Source of the DNA: Brevibacterium sp. XM4083
GTDB taxonomy: Bacteria; Actinomycetota; Actinomycetes; Actinomycetales; Brevibacteriaceae
Reading direction: 5' to 3'
DNA length: 64,000 bases
Assembly: GCF_006489205.2 (NCBI RefSeq)
Contig: NZ_VFYR02000001.1
Span: 1,024,555 to 1,088,554, forward strand
Shown here: piece by piece, positions 59,932 to 64,000 of the stretch
Position numbering within the stretch: the first letter of the stretch is position 1
Layout: every line of letters starts with the position of its first letter
Made by a program: the position numbers and the translations under genes
Notes under the pieces: model-generated
Databases searched by the model: none
Told to the model about the DNA's origin: nothing
What the model saw: the letters and a program-made list of their open reading frames with translations, nothing else

Positions 59932-61101
59932 TCAGTCTCCCTTGACGTTGACGAGCTGCCGCAGGGTGTGCCGAACCTCGACGAGCGGGTCCGCATCGGC
60001 CATCACCTGGTCGATCGGCTTGTACGCCTGCGGGATCTCATCGATGAAGGCATCCGTGTCGCGGTACTCGATGCCGACCATCGCCTCCCGCAGCTGCTCC
60101 TGCGTGAACGTCTTCCGCGCAGCGCTCCGGGAGAACTGCCGGCCTGCGCCGTGCGGGGAGGAGTTGAGCGACACCGGGTCGCCCTTTCCGGCCACGACGT
60201 AGGAGGCCGTGCCCATGGAGCCGGGGATGAGCCCGAGCCGACCGGCATCGGCCTCGATCGCGCCCTTCCGCGACACCCACACCCGTTTGCCGAAGTGCTC
60301 CTCGGACTGCGTGAAGTTGTGGTGGCAGTTGATCCGCTCCGCCTCGACAACGGGCTCACCCATCGTCTCGGACAGCTGCCTGGCCACCCGATCCATCATC
60401 TCCTCACGATTGAGCAGCGCGAAGTGCTGGGCCCACTTCAGCTGCCTGATGTAAGCGGTGAACTCAGGAGTGCCCTCGACGAGGTAGGCGAGATCGGGGT
60501 CGGGCAGATCGATCCACCACTGACGGTTGAGCCTCGCGGCGACCTTGATGTGGAAAGTCGCGATCTTGTTCCCGATGCCCCGGGATCCGGAGTGGAGGAA
60601 CATCCACACCCGGTCGGCCTCGTCGACGGAGACCTCGATGAAGTGATTGCCCGACCTCAGGGATCCCAGCTGGTGGCGCCAGTGCCCGGCGTAGGAGGCG
60701 GGGTCGAAGCCTGCCTTCTCCGCGAGCTCCTCGAGTTCGGTGATGCGCGGGGCCGCGGTGGCGACGATCTTCCGGTTGTACGCCCCGGCAGAGGTCGGCA
60801 CGGCGCGCTCGATCGCCTCCCGCAGCGCTGTGAGGTCGCGCGCCGCGAGCTCGGACAGGGTGAACTGGGTACGCACCGCGATCATGCCGCAGCCGATGTC
60901 GACCCCGACGGCGGCCGGGATGATCGCGCCGAGCGTCGGGATGACCGACCCCACGGTCGCGCCCTTGCCCAGGTGGGCATCGGGCATGAGCGCGAGGTGC
61001 GGGTAGATGAACGGCATGCGCGCCGTCTGGTGCGCCTGCTCCCGGGTCCTCTCATCGAGGAGAGAGGCCCAGGAGATGAGCCGTCTGTCGAGTTTCTCCA
61101 T
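59932..61101 (-). CDS. rtcB: RtcB-family RNA 3'-phosphate ligase
   Basis: 389 residues. Family motifs: HLALMPDAHLGKGATVGSV, AVGVDIGCGMIAVRT with the metal Cys, GSLRSGNHFIEVSVDE, FLHSGSRGIGNKIA, NCHHNFTQSEEHFGKRVW and the GTP-binding HGAGRQFSRSAA. RtcB joins RNA 2',3'-cyclic phosphate or 3'-phosphate ends to 5'-OH ends in RNA repair or tRNA healing, using GTP and Mn2+. The length is that of the shorter bacterial type. No archease or RtcA gene is adjacent. Confidence 0.9.
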   Translation of the reverse strand: MEKLDRRLISWASLLDERTREQAHQTARMPFIYPHLALMPDAHLGKGATVGSVIPTLGAIIPAAVGVDIGCGMIAVRTQFTLSELAARDLTALREAIERAVPTSAGAYNRKIVATAAPRITELEELAEKAGFDPASYAGHWRHQLGSLRSGNHFIEVSVDEADRVWMFLHSGSRGIGNKIATFHIKVAARLNRQWWIDLPDPDLAYLVEGTPEFTAYIRQLKWAQHFALLNREEMMDRVARQLSETMGEPVVEAERINCHHNFTQSEEHFGKRVWVSRKGAIEADAGRLGLIPGSMGTASYVVAGKGDPVSLNSSPHGAGRQFSRSAARKTFTQEQLREAMVGIEYRDTDAFIDEIPQAYKPIDQVMADADPLVEVRHTLRQLVNVKGD

Positions 61102-61437
61102 TGTTCCTTTCCTTGCCTTCTTCAGTGGTGATGTCCGGGACGATCACCACCGCAGAGGCCAAGGAGGACACAGCTGCGAGAAGAGAAAAGCCCCGGACCG
61201 GTGATCGGTGCGGGGCAATCTGACGTCGGAGTCAGATGTCGCGCGACCGAAGGGCCGGCTGACGGCGGGATTCGACGTGCGTCGATCCCTTCTGCTCACG
61301 CTGCAGAGCGAGAGTGGCCATCAGTGTCGTCCTTCGTATCTGTGCCGCGCCGAGGTGGCGGGGCAGTGGGTGTCAACTGCGCCGAGGTGGCGCAGAAGTT
61401 AGACCATACACGACTGCAGGAGTCGTGTCCATGGTCG
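61102..61437. other. 336-bp stretch between uspA and rtcB
   Basis: Contains the uspA terminator (61181-61216) and a pair of GCGCCGAGGTGGCG direct repeats near 61350 and 61380. No gene is supportable. Confidence 0.5.
61181..61216 (-). terminator. Rho-independent terminator of uspA
   Basis: Read on the minus strand: GCCCCG/CGGGGC stem (61190-61195 / 61211-61216) with ACCG/CGGT extension, followed by CTTTTCTCTT. Confidence 0.7.
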
Positions 61438-61842
61438 TCACCGGGTGCTCTGCGCCTTGACGGAGACGACGGGCACCTCGGCTTCGAGGATGATCCGCTG
61501 CGCCGTCGAGCCCATGATGAGCTTGCCGACGGGGGAGCGGCGGCGGGAGCCGATGACGATCATGCGGGTGTCGTCGGTCGCCTCGGCCAGCGCCAGGAGC
61601 TCTTCGACGGGATCGTTGCCGCGGAGGAACTGGAGGATCTCGTGGGAGACCTCCGAGTCGCGCAGGGTCGTCTTGAGCTCTTCCATGTCGGCGTTCGTCG
61701 CCACGCCGCGCTCGTCGGGAGTCTCACCGATGCCGGCATTGAGCACGATGACGGTGTCGTCGAACGCCCGGGCCTGTTCGATGCCGAATGCGACCGCGGC
61801 CTTGCCTTCGGGCGAGGGGGAATAGCCGACGAGGATGGTCAT
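61438..61842 (-). CDS. Universal stress protein (UspA family)
   Basis: 134 residues from ATG 61842, which has AGGAG 5 bases upstream; the GTG at 61848 would overlap that site. The Usp fold is clear: TILVGYSPSPEGKAAVAFGI, DDTVIVLNAG and the ATP-binding G-2x-G-9x-G(S/T) motif in VIGSRRRSPVGKLIMGSTAQRI. Single-domain ATP-binding type. Expected role in stress survival; monocistronic. Confidence 0.9.
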   Translation of the reverse strand: MTILVGYSPSPEGKAAVAFGIEQARAFDDTVIVLNAGIGETPDERGVATNADMEELKTTLRDSEVSHEILQFLRGNDPVEELLALAEATDDTRMIVIGSRRRSPVGKLIMGSTAQRIILEAEVPVVSVKAQSTR

Positions 61843-61943
61843 GTTCACTCCTGGATGCGTGTGGGGATTCGAGCTCCCTCAATTAGTAGCACATCTCACC
61901 TGGCGTGAGCGCGGCCATGACCTCGCCGCACTAGACTGAGCGG

Positions 61944-63197
61944 ATGCCCGGCTCCCTCCTCGCCCCCGACTCCCAGGCTCTGCGCACCCGCGACGAGATC
62001 CTCGCCCGTCTGCCGCTGACCGCGCAGACCCCGGGTCTGCCGCAGGCCAGGCTGCTCGCCGACTACGTCATCGGACGCCGCGGCGGGGTCCTCGATGTCT
62101 CCGGTCGGACGACCGACGGCACGCACGCCTCACCCGCCGATGCCCCTGCCCGGATCATCGTCGTCGACGACCCGCACGGTCTGCAGGCGCGCGTGCTCAG
62201 CGAGTTCGCTCCCGTCGCGACCTTCAATGACCGTCTCGACGAAGCGGAGGCCGTGACCGCTGCGGCTCCCGGCGCCGAGGTGGTCGCTGACCTGGGACGA
62301 TACGTGTCCACGCGGCTCGCCGAGGTGGAAGCCGCACACTCGTCCGAGGCCCACGAGGAGCCTGAGGTGTGGGCGGTCGTCAACGCGCCGAAAGCGACGA
62401 GCGCCCTCGCCGAGGTCGTCGCCGTGCTCCAACCGCTCGTGTCGACGCTCATCGTCATCGGCCGCAGCGACGTCATGAGCCGGGCGGTGAACAAGGAGCT
62501 CGCGCGCGGGTTCGGCCGGGTCGACGTCTCCCCGGGCGTCGGGAAGCACCGGCTCATCATCGGCAGCCGCCCGCTGTCGACACCGTCGCTGACGACCTTC
62601 CCGCGCCGCGGCACGATCGAGGCGACCGCGACCGGCCCCCTCGAGGTCAGCGCTCACGGGGCGTGCTTCTCCGGGACGAAAGCCGACGAGGGGTCGACGC
62701 TTCTGCTCACCGCCTTCGCCGAGGCGGGCGCCGCCCCGGATGCGCCGGCCGCCCTGACCCGTCCGGCCTCCGTTCTCGACCTCGGCGTCGGCAACGGGTG
62801 GCTGCTCACCGCGGCACTGCGCGTGACGGGGGCGGGCACGGGAGTCGGCGTCGACATCTCCCGGGCGGCGGTCGCCTCGGCGCAGGAGACGGCGGCGGCC
62901 AACGGACTCGACATCGCGACGATCCTCGCCGATGCCACCGACGCCGATGCTCTCACCGGGGAGTTCGACCTCATCCTCCTCAACCCGCCGTTCCACCACG
63001 GCACGGCCATCGAGACGGACACGGCAGGCGCGCTCATGCGCACCGCGGCCGCGCACCTGCGATCCGGCGGACGGGTGGTCACGGTCTTCAACTCTCATCT
63101 GCGCTACCGTGACCGGCTCGAGTCGCTCATCGGTCCGAGCGAGCAGCTGGCGCGCACCGCGAAGTTCACGGTCGTCAGCAGCCGGGCGGACGGCTGA
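61944..63197 (+). CDS. Class I methyltransferase, RsmC/RlmG-like rRNA guanine-N2 methyltransferase
   Basis: 417 residues. The N-terminal half is a degenerate methyltransferase-like domain (DDPHGLQARVLSEF, ARGFGRVDVSPGVGKHRL). The C-terminal half binds SAM (VLDLGVGNGWLLTAALRV, GVGVDISRAAVASAQ) and has the catalytic LLNPPFHHGTA motif of N-methylating enzymes acting on guanine or adenine. The duplicated-domain arrangement matches RsmC and RlmG, which methylate 16S or 23S rRNA guanines. Which rRNA is modified cannot be said. Confidence 0.83.
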   Translation: MPGSLLAPDSQALRTRDEILARLPLTAQTPGLPQARLLADYVIGRRGGVLDVSGRTTDGTHASPADAPARIIVVDDPHGLQARVLSEFAPVATFNDRLDEAEAVTAAAPGAEVVADLGRYVSTRLAEVEAAHSSEAHEEPEVWAVVNAPKATSALAEVVAVLQPLVSTLIVIGRSDVMSRAVNKELARGFGRVDVSPGVGKHRLIIGSRPLSTPSLTTFPRRGTIEATATGPLEVSAHGACFSGTKADEGSTLLLTAFAEAGAAPDAPAALTRPASVLDLGVGNGWLLTAALRVTGAGTGVGVDISRAAVASAQETAAANGLDIATILADATDADALTGEFDLILLNPPFHHGTAIETDTAGALMRTAAAHLRSGGRVVTVFNSHLRYRDRLESLIGPSEQLARTAKFTVVSSRADG

Positions 63198-63265
63198 CCG
63201 GACCTCTCGAACGACATTGTGGTCCATGTCACCTGTTGTTCATGTGGCGGACCTACCGTCGGGGC

Positions 63266-63850
63266 ATGAATGACGACAGCGTGGCCTACGACCGCATCGA
63301 ATACACCGAGGTCGACGACATCCTCCAATGCACGACCGACACCTCGCACCCCGTGCTGCTGACGAAGGCGGCACTCGACGGGACACCGGCCGAGGTCGTC
63401 GACTGCAATCGCGAACTCGTCGCCCGCTCGCTCGACCGCGCGGCGACGATCGAGGATCTCTCCCGCGACTCCGTCCGCAGCAGCTACGTCGACCTCTACC
63501 AGGCCGCGGTGACCGAGCGCGGGTGGGCCTGGTACCGCGACCGCGTGCCCCGCACGGCGAGGGAGCTCGCGCTGCAGGGGCTCAAGCTCATCGGTGCCCG
63601 CGAGCACCTCGACCTCGTCGTCCGTGCGATCGAGGAGGATCTCGACGACGAGACCTTCCGCTCGGCCTTCGACACCGCCGAGGCGGCAACCGCGCTCGAA
63701 GCTGTCAACGCCGCCTTCCTCCTCGACCTGCCGACGATCAACGTGCTCAGCGAGACCGACATCGAGACCGCCCTGAGCATCGAGTTCTCCGGTGAGGGAC
63801 TGCCTGCCGACTACCCGCGCTGGCGCGGAGACCTGAGCATCTTCGGCTGA
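63266..63850 (+). CDS. Hypothetical protein
   Basis: 194 residues from ATG 63266 (ATG 63242 is an alternative). Acidic, probably all-helical (SVAYDRIEYTEVDDI, LVARSLDRAATIEDLSRD, VRAIEEDLDDETFRSAFDTA), with no Cys-rich or membrane segments. No family recognised with confidence. Codirectional with the methyltransferase gene 68 bases upstream. Confidence 0.6.
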   Translation: MNDDSVAYDRIEYTEVDDILQCTTDTSHPVLLTKAALDGTPAEVVDCNRELVARSLDRAATIEDLSRDSVRSSYVDLYQAAVTERGWAWYRDRVPRTARELALQGLKLIGAREHLDLVVRAIEEDLDDETFRSAFDTAEAATALEAVNAAFLLDLPTINVLSETDIETALSIEFSGEGLPADYPRWRGDLSIFG

Positions 63851-63918
63851 GCGGTGGCGCAGCCGGCGCTGCGCGGACCGCGGCTCCGACGATGCCGGCT
63901 CAGCGCGCCGATGCCGGC

Positions 63919-64000
63919 CTATTCGCTGAGATCGAGTGAGGGCGTGGGCCGACGGAACCCGCGGGTGACGACGGCGAGGTAGGCGATGCCGATCGCCAGC
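63919..64000 (-). CDS. C-terminal end of a gene cut by the window (probable membrane protein)
   Basis: On the minus strand the last 27 codons read LAIGIAYLAVVTRGFRRPTP and end SLDLSE with stop TAG at 63919-63921. The hydrophobic segment followed by Arg-rich tail suggests the last membrane helix of a permease or integral membrane protein. Too short to name. Confidence 0.55.
   Translation of the reverse strand, partial: LAIGIAYLAVVTRGFRRPTPSLDLSE

Overview
The window is high-GC DNA from an actinobacterium of the Micrococcales type; the sdhCDAB-manC and sucCD segments, the LPXTG surface protein and the codon use fit a Brevibacterium-like genome, but this genus call is an inference from gene content, not a database match.

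Positions 1 to about 31.7 kb look accessory and mosaic. The window opens inside a MobF/TraA-type conjugative relaxase-helicase. It continues with an Asp/Glu-racemase-superfamily gene and an orphan atypical OmpR-type regulator. Next comes a tightly coupled eleven-gene operon (5190-15928) built around a LysW-type amino-group carrier protein (AmCP). LysX-, LysY- and LysZ-like genes accompany it, plus a homocitrate/isopropylmalate-synthase-like enzyme, a class I glutamine-amidotransferase-like hydrolase, a Glu/Leu/Phe/Val dehydrogenase, an acyl-adenylate ligase, a PLP aminotransferase, an FAH-family enzyme and a luciferase-like flavin monooxygenase. There is no LysK, no LysT/U (aconitase) and no LysS, so this is not the lysine or arginine pathway. 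It is best read as a carrier-protein-mediated secondary-metabolite cluster. The carrier ends in DWGQ, whereas canonical AmCPs end in DWGE with the Glu as attachment residue. A divergent MerR/MFS pair follows, and the same MerR-type operator half occurs in front of the racemase-like gene at the other end of the cluster. After that come an SOS-controlled DUF6504-like/dnaE2 mutasome pair, an orphan hypothetical gene, and a complete type I Zorya anti-phage system (zorABCD, minus strand, 31.6 to 24.4 kb).

From about 32 kb the DNA is more uniformly GC-rich and core-like. It holds a copper module (Met/His-rich membrane protein and Tat-exported multicopper oxidase behind a CsoR-like operator), an FUSC-type membrane protein, a D,D-carboxypeptidase, and succinate dehydrogenase sdhCDAB. 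Then follow mannose-1-phosphate guanylyltransferase, flavohaemoprotein hmp with a divergent Cys-containing HTH regulator, an M20 amidohydrolase, a BMP-like lipoprotein, adenosine deaminase and a MarR/GNAT pair. The end holds sucCD, an LPXTG surface protein with a TETP stalk, a threonine-aldolase-like enzyme convergent with an APC permease, an AraC/GATase1 regulator, rtcB, a universal stress protein, an rRNA-methyltransferase-like gene and two further genes, the last cut by the window end.

No tRNA, rRNA or CRISPR array was recognised. Several strong hairpins separate core genes, and a 35-bp tandem repeat downstream of sucD has a related single copy upstream of manC.
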